Assembly: GCF_000284095.1 (NCBI RefSeq)
Contig: NC_017068.1
Location: forward strand, 2,914,001-2,978,000
Length of the DNA stretch: 64,000 nt
Origin: Selenomonas ruminantium subsp. lactilytica TAM6421
GTDB lineage: Bacteria; Bacillota; Negativicutes; Selenomonadales; Selenomonadaceae
Direction: 5' to 3'
The position numbers were made by a program, and so were the translations under genes. The notes under the pieces are model-generated. The model saw nothing but the letters and a program-made list of their open reading frames with translations. It did not search any database and had not been told where the DNA came from. Positions 50,460 to 59,252 of this stretch are shown piece by piece (the first letter of the stretch is position 1; each line of letters starts with the position of its first letter).

Positions 50460-51362
50460 ATGCTCTTGCGGCAAATACAGTATTTTATGGCGGTAGCAGA
50501 ATCACACCACTTTACCAAAGCAGCGAAACAACTCTTTGTCTCCCAGTCTGCTCTATCGCAGCAAATAAACAAACTTGAAGAGGATTTAGGGGTTAAACTT
50601 CTTGACCGTATTTCCCATCCCATTACATTAACCCCGGCTGGTGAAGAGTTTTACCGCTGCGCCCAAAAGATAATAGCCGATATCAATCATCTTGAGCTGC
50701 AAATGCAGCACTATGCCCGTGACAATCAAGGCACTTTGCACATCGGCGTGATTACAGGTCTGGGAAAACTGCCCCTTACCGATATATTTTCAAAATTCAA
50801 TACCGAAATCTCCCCGCAGATGCAATTTTCTCTGACCAATTGTCTGAGCAAAAAGCTCTGCCACATGCTGGGCAATCACGAAGTAGACATTGCCATTATG
50901 GCTGTCCCCGACGAATTGTCCACAGCGGAATTTGAACTCCTCTCCTTGCAGCATGAACCATTTATGGTGATTCTCCCCCCAGCCCATCCGCTGGCAAATC
51001 ATGCACAAATCAACCTAAAAGACTTGCAGGCTGAAAATTTTATCTTCCCTACGGCCGAAAATGTTTCCTATGACGTCTTTATGGCAGCCTGTCAGAAAGC
51101 AGGCTTCACCCCGAATATCGTTACCTACTGCAATACACCCGGCCAGCGGATTGACCTCGTCCACTCTGGATTAGGTGTCAGTCTGATTTCGGAAAGCGGG
51201 CTTACCTATTTCAACCACCATGCTGCTGTTGTATCCCGCACTTTAACTGAGCCCTTTTACAAGCATATTGCTATGGTAAGACGGCGGGAAGAAAAACATC
51301 CACCGTTGGTCGATAAATTCTGGGAATATATCCGTACAAACTACGGTCAGGATGAAGCATAA
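50460..51362 (+). CDS. LysR-family transcriptional regulator
   Basis: A 300-aa LysR protein with HTH in 1-60 (HHFTKAAKQLFVSQSALSQQ) and effector domain from about 90 (GTLHIGVITGLGKLPL). Divergent from the M20-dcuC unit across 190 bp, so it is likely its regulator. AGAAAGG precedes the ATG. Confidence 0.88.
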   Translation: MLLRQIQYFMAVAESHHFTKAAKQLFVSQSALSQQINKLEEDLGVKLLDRISHPITLTPAGEEFYRCAQKIIADINHLELQMQHYARDNQGTLHIGVITGLGKLPLTDIFSKFNTEISPQMQFSLTNCLSKKLCHMLGNHEVDIAIMAVPDELSTAEFELLSLQHEPFMVILPPAHPLANHAQINLKDLQAENFIFPTAENVSYDVFMAACQKAGFTPNIVTYCNTPGQRIDLVHSGLGVSLISESGLTYFNHHAAVVSRTLTEPFYKHIAMVRRREEKHPPLVDKFWEYIRTNYGQDEA

Positions 51363-51421
51363 ATAGCAGATTCTTACCGTTAGAATATTATTTATATCAC
51401 CCTTGAAAGGAGTGCTTTTTA

Positions 51422-52330
51422 ATGAAGGGTCGTTCTCTACTTATGGGGTTGCTGCTGTTATTAACGTGCATCCTTTTGCCATCTCACGATGTTCATGCAC
51501 AAAAACAGCCACTCCCCACCGGTCTAAGTGATTTTTCCATGGCTGAAACGGCTGGCGCCACTACCGATTCACTAAAGGTATATACCTACAAGCCAGCCGC
51601 CTGGCAAGACGGCCGCCCCATTGTCGTCGTCTTTCACGGACTGAAGCGCAATGCGGAAGAATACTGTCAAGGCTGGAAGGAATATGCGGAAAAGCATAAT
51701 TTCCTCATCGCCTGTCCAGAATTCACCGAAAGTAAATTTCCCGGCGTGCGTTATTACAACTTCGGTAACGTTATCGACAACGACAATACAGGTGGAAACA
51801 TACAGCCAACAAAACAGTGGATTTTCCCAGTAATCGATAACATCATCAAAGAAACCAAAAAACAGGCTAACGCTAAGAAAAGCCGTGTCATCATCTATGG
51901 TCACTCTGCTGGTGCTCAACTCGTTCACCGTTATGTGCTCTTAAACAAAGGTACCTCTGCTGACCTCATCATTGCGGCCAATTCAGGCTGGTACACCATG
52001 CCCGATGAAAGCATTCCTTACTCCTATGGCATAAAAGGACTGAATCTGACGAAGGAAAATTTCCGTAATGCCTTTACTAAACCAGTTGTCATTCTCTTAG
52101 GTGAAAATGATACACTTCGTTCAGGAGCTCTGCGCAAAACCCCCGAAGCAGATGCACAAGGTCAAAATCGTTTGGAACGCGGACATAACTTCTATAAAAA
52201 TGCACAAGAAAAAGCCACCAGTTTGGACTTAAAGTTTAACTGGCAGCTGATTACAGTACCTGGCGTCGGCCATGACGGTACGGGTATGGCAAAAGGTGCA
52301 ATCCCCCTTATTGAAAAACTTGCCCGCTAA
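51422..52330 (+). CDS. Exported alpha/beta-hydrolase
   Basis: A 302-aa secreted or periplasmic hydrolase: signal peptide to about residue 26 (DVHA), VVVFHGLKRNAEEY oxyanion region, nucleophile elbow YGHSAGAQ (Ser about 161) and a C-terminal VPGVGHDG histidine (about 284). It resembles polyhydroxyalkanoate depolymerase/feruloyl-esterase-like proteins. GAAAGGAG precedes the ATG. Natural substrate unknown. Confidence 0.78.
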   Translation: MKGRSLLMGLLLLLTCILLPSHDVHAQKQPLPTGLSDFSMAETAGATTDSLKVYTYKPAAWQDGRPIVVVFHGLKRNAEEYCQGWKEYAEKHNFLIACPEFTESKFPGVRYYNFGNVIDNDNTGGNIQPTKQWIFPVIDNIIKETKKQANAKKSRVIIYGHSAGAQLVHRYVLLNKGTSADLIIAANSGWYTMPDESIPYSYGIKGLNLTKENFRNAFTKPVVILLGENDTLRSGALRKTPEADAQGQNRLERGHNFYKNAQEKATSLDLKFNWQLITVPGVGHDGTGMAKGAIPLIEKLAR

Positions 52331-52355
52331 TCCCCCTTACAACATTTTACACACG

Positions 52356-52394
52356 AACAATCCCCTGCAAGGACTCTGCTTGCAGGGGATTGTT
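52356..52394. terminator. Bidirectional terminator after the exported hydrolase
   Basis: AACAATCCCCTGCAAG, 7-nt loop and exact complement. It sits between convergent genes and its right arm merges into a parS-like site. Confidence 0.85.
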
Positions 52395-52406
52395 TCACGT
52401 GCTACA
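52391..52406. other. parS-like site 3
   Basis: TGTTTCACGTGCTACA, two mismatches from consensus; the weakest of the five. Confidence 0.6.
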
Positions 52407-52417
52407 TATAGACGACA

Positions 52418-53128
52418 TTATGCAATCATGGTTCCATCCGTAGCTTCCATCTTGGCAAATTTAACAGCCGCCTTGGCCAGCTCATCAGTGGAGTCAATAA
52501 ATGTGCCCTCCAGCCCATACATATCTACAGCCACAGGCACTTCCGTACAGCCAAGAATAAAGGCCTCAGCGCCCTGCACCTGCATTTCCTTCAGCAGCTC
52601 CCTAACCGCTGTCGTATCGTAAGCCTTATTTGTGGACTTGACACCATCATAGATCAAATCATCGATCAGATGCTGCTTTTCTGCAGACGGCGCAATGCAT
52701 TGGATGCCTTTGGCCTCCAAGCCATCCTGATAAAGCCCCGTGCTGATAGTTCCGCTGGTTGCCAGCAGGCCGACACTGCGATAGCCTTTTTCCCAGGCGC
52801 TGGCAATCGTCACATCGATGATGGATAACACCGGAATCGTGATCTGCGGCAGGATTTCCGGCAGGAAATAATGGGCTGTATTGCAGGCGATGATGATGAA
52901 ATCCGCACCGGCCATCATCAAACGCTTGGCCGTCTTCACCATCTCCGGTGCCGGGGATGCGCCCAAGCCCTTAATGGCTCGGGTGCGGTCGGGAATCGTA
53001 CAGTTATTATCCACGAGCATGGGGATATGTTCCTGATCACATCTGGCTGGTGTCGCCATGATGATTTTTCGCATCAGATCCACCGTTGCCATTGGCCCCA
53101 TGCCACCCATAATGCCGATTGTCTTCAT
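52418..53128 (-). CDS. Aspartate/glutamate racemase
   Basis: A 236-aa racemase with both catalytic cysteines: IIACNTAHY (Cys about 81) and ILGCTEVPV (Cys about 192); IGIMGGMGPMATVDLM is the N-terminal signature. It interconverts L- and D-aspartate or glutamate, for example for peptidoglycan or D-amino-acid use. GAGGAG lies about 9 bp before the ATG at 53128. A LysR gene is divergent 140 bp away. Confidence 0.88.
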   Translation of the reverse strand: MKTIGIMGGMGPMATVDLMRKIIMATPARCDQEHIPMLVDNNCTIPDRTRAIKGLGASPAPEMVKTAKRLMMAGADFIIIACNTAHYFLPEILPQITIPVLSIIDVTIASAWEKGYRSVGLLATSGTISTGLYQDGLEAKGIQCIAPSAEKQHLIDDLIYDGVKSTNKAYDTTAVRELLKEMQVQGAEAFILGCTEVPVAVDMYGLEGTFIDSTDELAKAAVKFAKMEATDGTMIA

Positions 53129-53268
53129 ATTGCTCACTCCTCGTATTGATTCAAGAAGATTTGCGTACGTTCATCTTGCTTAAAGCATACCATCAGCGTA
53201 AAATATAAGCAAATACATATAACTATATACATTATATAAAAATATTTTATATAGAAGAGGTGTTTGCA

Positions 53269-54198
53269 ATGACCGGCAGGGAATATGTCTATACGGTATA
53301 TGAGGAAAAGAGTTTTTCCGCCGCAGCCAAAAAACTTTTTATGACACAACCAGCCCTATCTGCGGCAGTAAAGAAAGTCGAGCAGGAATTAGGCCTGCCC
53401 ATCTTCGACCGCTCTCACTCTCCCTTGCGGCTCACCGACGCCGGGCGGGCTTACATCGAAGCAACTGAAAAAATCTTCCAGATAGAGAAAAACCTCCAGC
53501 GCTTTGTCAACGATCTGGCAGAACTGGAAAGCGGCAATCTGGTGATTGGCGGCACGAACTTCGTAACAGCCTGCTTCCTGCCCCGGCTGATCAAAAACTT
53601 CAACGAACAGCATCCCAACATCCATATTTCCGTAATCGAGTCCAGCAGCGCGGAATTATTTGCGGGACTGAAACAGGGTACCATCGATCTCGTCATTGAC
53701 AGCGGCGAATGCAATACCAAGGAGTTCGAATCCCTGACCTTCTTTACCGATAGGATTATGCTCGCCGTGCCCAAGGCTTTGGCCCCCGAAAATGAATCCG
53801 CATTTTCCCAACAGGACATCAGCGCCGGCAAGCATCTGCAAGTGAGTGCGCCCATAGCCAGGCTGCAGGATTTCCAGGACATTCCCTTCCTGCTGCTGGG
53901 CAAGGGCAACGATATGTACCGCCGGACCATGGAACTCTTCCGGGAAGCAGAGATCACGCCTCATGTGCGCCTCTACCTCAACCAGCTGATGACGGCCTAT
54001 CATATGACAGCGGCAGGCCTGGGGGCAACCTTCCTGACCGACACCCTGATCCGCATGGCTGCCCCTAATGACCTGCTGAACTACTATCTGCTGGATCATC
54101 CCCTGCTGGAACGTGAAATATTCATTGCCGTCCCGCGCAGCAGTTACCATCCCCGAGCCATCCAGGCCTTTTGGGCCAGTGTTGCCCAAAGCAGGTGA
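53269..54198 (+). CDS. LysR-family transcriptional regulator
   Basis: A 309-aa LysR protein with N-terminal HTH (KSFSAAAKKLFMTQPALSAAV) and effector domain from about 88 (GNLVIGGTNFVTACFLPRL). GAGGTG precedes the ATG. It is divergent from the racemase gene and is likely its regulator. The intervening 140 bp is AT-rich with no clear palindrome seen. Confidence 0.88.
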   Translation: MTGREYVYTVYEEKSFSAAAKKLFMTQPALSAAVKKVEQELGLPIFDRSHSPLRLTDAGRAYIEATEKIFQIEKNLQRFVNDLAELESGNLVIGGTNFVTACFLPRLIKNFNEQHPNIHISVIESSSAELFAGLKQGTIDLVIDSGECNTKEFESLTFFTDRIMLAVPKALAPENESAFSQQDISAGKHLQVSAPIARLQDFQDIPFLLLGKGNDMYRRTMELFREAEITPHVRLYLNQLMTAYHMTAAGLGATFLTDTLIRMAAPNDLLNYYLLDHPLLEREIFIAVPRSSYHPRAIQAFWASVAQSR

Positions 54199-54214
54199 TG
54201 TTTCACGTGCAACA
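54199..54214. other. parS-like site 4
   Basis: TGTTTCACGTGCAACA, one mismatch from consensus, directly after the LysR stop codon. Confidence 0.85.
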
Positions 54215-54320
54215 AAAGAATACAAAAATTTTTTCCCTCTCTGCAAGGATTTTTGCATCTGTATCACGAATACCACAAACGTGTAGTGTTCACAGAATTT
54301 TTATGGGGAGGTATTTTTTT

Positions 54321-55403
54321 ATGCGTAGCAAGAAACTCTGCGCTGCCGTATTGGCAGCAACACTCGGTTTTGGTTTTATGGCCAGTGCACCAAGCACTGA
54401 AGCTGCTACCCGCGCCGAGCTGGCTCAGATTTCTGTAAACCAAAAAGGCACGAACTTCAAGTATTGGAACAAAGATGCCAAGTCCTATCAGGCACTCACC
54501 AATTATGTCAAAGACGTAACCAACCCCAAGAGCAAGAACTTCATTCCTGTGGAAGACCGCATCGCCGTTTTCGATCTGGACGGCACCCTGATCTGCGAGA
54601 CCACCCCCTCCTATTTCGAGTGGATGATGTATCTGGAACGGGCACTCAACGATCCGACCTTTACCCCGAAAAAAGAAGACCGTGAATATGCAAAAGTCGT
54701 AAAAGCAGCCATCGACAAAGGGTCCCTGCCCGAAGATATGGAACGCAAAGAGGCAAAATCCCAAGCCTCCGTATTTGCCGGCATGACCTTGCCGGAATAC
54801 GAAGCCTACGTGAAGAAATTCATGCAGACACCGGCAGAGGGCCTGAACAACCTCAAACGCGGCGATTCCTTCTATCTGCCCATGGTAGAAGTCGTTTCCT
54901 ATCTGAACGCCAACAAGTTCAAGATCTTCGTGGTTTCTGGCTCCGACCGTCAGGCGCTGCGCATCCTGACCGATGGCATCATGCCCATTGAAAAGGACAA
55001 TATCATCGGCACAGACGTCTGGAACCTGGCCTCCCATCAGGGGGATACCGACGGCCTCGACTACCTCTATCGCAAGGATGATGAAGTCATCCGCGGCGAA
55101 TTCACTCTCAAAGATGTCAAGATGAACAAGGTTTCCAACATCGCCCGGGAAATCGGCAAGCAGCCTGTACTGGCCTTCGGCAACAGCTCCGGTGACGGCA
55201 GTATGTTCAACTACACCATCACCAACAATAAATACAAAGCCCTCGCCTTCTCCCTGCTCTGCGATGACACGGAACGCGAACTGGGCAACCAGAAAAAAGC
55301 CGACAAGATGCGGGCTTCCTGCGAAAAATACGGCTGGATTCCGGTTTCCATGCGTGATGATTTCAAGACCATCTATGGTGACAATGTAACCAGAACCAAA
55401 TAA
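54321..55403 (+). CDS. Exported HAD-family acid phosphatase-like protein
   Basis: A 360-aa periplasmic HAD hydrolase. Signal peptide of about 28 residues (ends STEA). Motif I VFDLDGTLI, motif II VVSGSD, and motif IV FGNSSGDGSM are present, so it should be an active phosphatase. A helical cap lies between motifs I and II (about 110-200). GGGGAGG precedes the ATG by 9 bp. Possible phosphate or nucleotide scavenging; substrate unknown. Confidence 0.82.
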   Translation: MRSKKLCAAVLAATLGFGFMASAPSTEAATRAELAQISVNQKGTNFKYWNKDAKSYQALTNYVKDVTNPKSKNFIPVEDRIAVFDLDGTLICETTPSYFEWMMYLERALNDPTFTPKKEDREYAKVVKAAIDKGSLPEDMERKEAKSQASVFAGMTLPEYEAYVKKFMQTPAEGLNNLKRGDSFYLPMVEVVSYLNANKFKIFVVSGSDRQALRILTDGIMPIEKDNIIGTDVWNLASHQGDTDGLDYLYRKDDEVIRGEFTLKDVKMNKVSNIAREIGKQPVLAFGNSSGDGSMFNYTITNNKYKALAFSLLCDDTERELGNQKKADKMRASCEKYGWIPVSMRDDFKTIYGDNVTRTK

Positions 55404-55411
55404 AGCACTAT

Positions 55412-55427
55412 TGTTGCACGTGAAACA
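55412..55427. other. parS-like site 5
   Basis: TGTTGCACGTGAAACA, one mismatch from consensus, 9 bp after the phosphatase stop codon. Confidence 0.85.
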
Positions 55428-55440
55428 AAACATATAACAG

Positions 55441-55481
55441 GTACCCCTTGAGCATATCATTATTGCTCAAGGGGTATTTTA
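55441..55481 (+). terminator. Terminator after the HAD phosphatase gene
   Basis: GTACCCCTTGAGCA and its complement TGCTCAAGGGGTAT around a 9-nt loop, followed by TTTT. Confidence 0.85.
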
Positions 55482-55492
55482 TTGCACTGGAA

Positions 55493-55534
55493 GTGATGTT
55501 TATCACATGAAAAAACATGTGATTCGGATAAAAT
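55493..55534 (+). promoter_or_regulatory. FNR-type site and promoter of narGHJI
   Basis: GTGAT-N4-ATCAC (55493-55506) matches the TTGAT-N4-ATCAA shape of FNR sites, with centre about 41.5 bp before a start site implied by -10 TAAAAT (55529-55534). A second palindrome, CACATG-N6-CATGTG (55504-55521), overlaps it. This is the standard position for FNR activation of class II promoters. Confidence 0.6.
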
Positions 55535-55574
55535 AAGCATAATTCAGATGTATGTGTTTTAGGAGGAGCTTAGG

Positions 55575-58500
55575 GTGAGCAATGTGTTTCAAAAGTTCAA
55601 CTACCTTATTCCCAAGAAAAAATCAGCCAACGGGCATCAGCAGTTAAACGAAGGCGGCCGTGAGTGGGAGAATACCTACCGCGACCGCTGGTCTTTTGAC
55701 AAGTGCGTGCACTCCACCCATGGGGTGAACTGCACGGGTTCCTGCAGCTGGAATATCTATGTCAAGAATGGTCTGGTGGCTTGGGAGAACCAGATCCACG
55801 ATTATCCGGAAACAGCACCGGATATGCCGGATTTCGAACCCCGGGGCTGTCCTCGCGGAGCATCCTTTTCCTGGTATCTCTACAGCCCCCATCGCATCAA
55901 ATATCCATATCTGCGCAGTGAACTGGCGCAGCTTTGGCGGGAGGCGAAAAAAAATCACCATACCGTGCTGGAAGCATGGCAGAGTATCGCCAACGAGCCG
56001 GCCAAAATGAAGCAATATAAGGAAGCCCGCGGCTTGGGCGGCTTTGTTCGCTCCACCTGGGAGGAAGCCTCCGAAATCGTGGCGGCTTCCATGATCCATG
56101 CTGCCATAAAATATGGCCCGGACCGGAATTTCGGCTTTTCCGTAATCCCGGCAAAATCCATGCTTTCCTATGCCGGCGGCCTGCGCTTTATGCAGCTGAT
56201 GGGCGGTGCCGGCCTTTCCTTCTACGACTGGTATGCGGATCTGCCACCCGCCAGCCCGCAGGTCTGGGGCGATCAGACCGATGTGCCCGAGTCTTCCGAC
56301 TGGTACAATGCGGGCTACATCATCACCTGGGGTTCCAACGTGCCCCTGACGCGCACGCCGGATGCCCATTTCTTAGTGGAAGCCCGCTACAAGGGTACGA
56401 AGGTCGTTTCCATCGCCCCGGACTACGCCGAATCCACGACGGTAGCCGATACCTGGATTCCCCTGAAGGTGGGCAGTGATGCCGCCATGGCCATGGCCAT
56501 GGGCCATGTGATCCTCAATGAATACTATTGGGGCGAACCGGCAGAATTCTTTGTGGAATACACCCGCAAGTATACGGACTTCCCCTTCCTCGTTCGTCTG
56601 GAAGAGCGAAATGGAAAATATCAGGCCACCCGCTTCCTGAATGGTCAGGATATGGGGCGCAAGGACAAGCATGCCGATTTCAAGCACTATGTGATGGATG
56701 AGAAGACCGGCAGCCTGGTCGTGCCCAATGGCACCATGGGTGACCGCTGGGACCGCAAGGAAAAATGGAACCTCAAAGAGGAAAACAGCGATAATGGCGA
56801 TGCCATCACACCGCAGCTATCCGTCCTGGGCTCCATGGATAAAATTGTGGAAATCCAGCTGCCCTACTTCGGCAATGAGCGGGAAAACCGGCTGCTGACC
56901 AGAGCAGTCCCCGCCAAGCGCATCAAGACGGCAGATGGTGAGATTCTGGTGACCACGGTATACGACCTGACGCTGGCCAACTATGCCATTGACCGCGGCC
57001 TTGGCGGTGAAGTGGCATCCTCCTATGAAGATGATGTGCCCTATACGCCGAAATGGCAGGAAAAATACACGGGCGTACCTATGGAAACGGTTATCCATAC
57101 GGCCAGGGAATTTGCCGACAACAGCCTCAAGACCAAAGGGCGCACCATGGTCATTATGGGCGGCGGCATCAATCACTGGTTCCACGCCGATGTGGTCTAC
57201 CGCACGATCCTCAACCTGCTGCTGTTCGTCGGCGCCGAAGGCCGCAACGGCGGCGGCTGGGCTCATTATGTGGGACAGGAGAAACTGCGTCCGGCAGAGG
57301 GCTGGCAGCGTATCATGACAGGCCTTGACTGGAAGAAGCCGCCCCGCCTGCAGAACAGCACCTCCTTCTATTACTTTGCCACAGACCAGTGGCGCAGCGA
57401 CGAAATTGACCTGTCCGATCTGACTGCAGAAGGCGTAAGCCCCCGCTACCGCCATGCCGGTGACTATAATGTCATGGCGGCACGTCTGGGCTGGCTGCCC
57501 TCCTACCCCACCTTCAACAAGGGCGGCCAGCAGCTCCATGATGAGGCCAAAGCCGCCGGCATGGATGTGAAGAAGTATATCGTCAACAGCCTCAAGGACA
57601 AGAGCCTGCAATTTTCCGTGGAAGATCCGGATAATCCGGCCAACTTCCCACGCAATCTCTTTATCTGGCGCAACAACCTCATTGGTTCCTCAGCCAAGGG
57701 CCACGAATTCTTCCTGAAGTATCTCTTAGGCACAAAAAACGGCCTGTTCTCCGAGGAAGAAGCCCCTAACCGCCCCGAGGAAATCAAATGGCGGGATGAA
57801 GCAGAACTGAGCCAGCTTAATGGTGCGGCCAATGGCAAGTTGGACTTGCTGATTGACCTCGACTTCCGCATGGCCAGCTCCGCCCTCTATGCCGATGTGG
57901 TACTGCCCACGGCCACCTGGTACGAAAAGGATGATTTGTCCTCCACGGACATGCATCCCTTCGTCCACCCCTTCCAGGCCGCAGTCGATCCCCTTTGGGA
58001 GGCCAAAACCGACTGGGAAATCTTCAAGACTTTGGCCAAAAAGGTTTCCGAAGTGGCCAAAGAAGCCAATGTCCAGCCCTATAAGGATGTGGTTGCCATG
58101 CCCATCCAGCATGACAGCGAAGGGGAAACAGCCCAGCCCGCAGGCCGCATCCGCGATTGGAGCAAGGGCGAGTGCGAACCCATTCCCGGCAAGACCATGC
58201 CAAACCTTATGGAAACGGAACTGGATTTCACCAAGGTCTATGAAAAATGGATTGCCCTTGGCCCTGGGGTGTCGGAAAAAATGGGCAGCCTCTCCATGAG
58301 CTGGGATTCTGCCCCCGAATATGCAGAAATCGGCAAGCGCAACGGCACCATCCAGAATAAGGATTATATCTCCTATGGGATGCCTTCTATTGCCGATGCC
58401 AAACAAGCTGCGGATGCGGTATTAGGCCTTTCCACCACCACCAATGGCAAAGTGGCTGTCAAGGCCTGGAAATCCCTGGAAAAGGAAACCGGCCTCAATG

Positions 58501-59252
58501 AACTCACAAAGCTGGCCAAAGACCGGGAAGATGAACGCTTCACCTTTGAGCAGGTAGCCGTGCAGCCAAGGGAAACCATCACCTCCCCCACCTTCACGGG
58601 CAGCAATCAGAACCGGCGCTATACGCCCTTCACCACCAGTATCGAGGAACTCGTCCCCTTCCGTACCATTACGGGACGGCAGTCCTTCTTCCTGGACCAT
58701 GAGATGATGCACGAGATGGGTGAGTCCATGGCTACTTACAAGCCCATTCTGGACTATATGCCCATCAAAAACAAGTTAGGCGGCACAAGAGAAATCACCC
58801 TGAAATATCTGACGCCCCATAACAAATGGAGCACCCATTCCATGTACTTTGACAGCCAGCAGCTGCTGACCCTGTTCCGTGGCGGCCAGACCGTCTGGTT
58901 CAATGAAAAGGATGCCGCTGAAATCGGCGTCAGGGACAATGACTGGGTGGAACTCTACAACCATAATGGCGTAGTGGTTTCAAGGGCCGTGGTATCCCCG
59001 CGCCTGCCCCGGGGTGTGGTCTATATGCATCATGCCCAGGATCGCCATATCAACGTGCCGGGCAGCAAAATTTCCGGCACCCGCGGCGGCACCCACAATA
59101 CGCCGACACGCATCCATATGAAGCCCACCCATATGATCGGGGGCTATGGACAATTAAGCTATGGATTCAATTATTATGGCCCCACAGGCAACCAGCGGGA
59201 TATGTATGTGGTGGCCCGCAAGCTGGAGGAGGTAGATTGGCTTGAAGATTAA
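55575..59252 (+). CDS. narG: Respiratory nitrate reductase alpha subunit NarG
   Basis: A 1225-aa Mo-bisMGD catalytic subunit reducing nitrate to nitrite with quinol electrons. His49, Cys53, Cys57 and Cys92 bind the FS0 4Fe-4S cluster at the same positions as in E. coli NarG; WGSNVPLTRTPDAHF is the cofactor region. No twin-arginine signal is present, as for cytoplasm-facing NarG. A GTG start follows GGAGG by 8 bp. It heads narGHJI and overlaps narH by 11 bp. Confidence 0.97.
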   Translation: MSNVFQKFNYLIPKKKSANGHQQLNEGGREWENTYRDRWSFDKCVHSTHGVNCTGSCSWNIYVKNGLVAWENQIHDYPETAPDMPDFEPRGCPRGASFSWYLYSPHRIKYPYLRSELAQLWREAKKNHHTVLEAWQSIANEPAKMKQYKEARGLGGFVRSTWEEASEIVAASMIHAAIKYGPDRNFGFSVIPAKSMLSYAGGLRFMQLMGGAGLSFYDWYADLPPASPQVWGDQTDVPESSDWYNAGYIITWGSNVPLTRTPDAHFLVEARYKGTKVVSIAPDYAESTTVADTWIPLKVGSDAAMAMAMGHVILNEYYWGEPAEFFVEYTRKYTDFPFLVRLEERNGKYQATRFLNGQDMGRKDKHADFKHYVMDEKTGSLVVPNGTMGDRWDRKEKWNLKEENSDNGDAITPQLSVLGSMDKIVEIQLPYFGNERENRLLTRAVPAKRIKTADGEILVTTVYDLTLANYAIDRGLGGEVASSYEDDVPYTPKWQEKYTGVPMETVIHTAREFADNSLKTKGRTMVIMGGGINHWFHADVVYRTILNLLLFVGAEGRNGGGWAHYVGQEKLRPAEGWQRIMTGLDWKKPPRLQNSTSFYYFATDQWRSDEIDLSDLTAEGVSPRYRHAGDYNVMAARLGWLPSYPTFNKGGQQLHDEAKAAGMDVKKYIVNSLKDKSLQFSVEDPDNPANFPRNLFIWRNNLIGSSAKGHEFFLKYLLGTKNGLFSEEEAPNRPEEIKWRDEAELSQLNGAANGKLDLLIDLDFRMASSALYADVVLPTATWYEKDDLSSTDMHPFVHPFQAAVDPLWEAKTDWEIFKTLAKKVSEVAKEANVQPYKDVVAMPIQHDSEGETAQPAGRIRDWSKGECEPIPGKTMPNLMETELDFTKVYEKWIALGPGVSEKMGSLSMSWDSAPEYAEIGKRNGTIQNKDYISYGMPSIADAKQAADAVLGLSTTTNGKVAVKAWKSLEKETGLNELTKLAKDREDERFTFEQVAVQPRETITSPTFTGSNQNRRYTPFTTSIEELVPFRTITGRQSFFLDHEMMHEMGESMATYKPILDYMPIKNKLGGTREITLKYLTPHNKWSTHSMYFDSQQLLTLFRGGQTVWFNEKDAAEIGVRDNDWVELYNHNGVVVSRAVVSPRLPRGVVYMHHAQDRHINVPGSKISGTRGGTHNTPTRIHMKPTHMIGGYGQLSYGFNYYGPTGNQRDMYVVARKLEEVDWLED

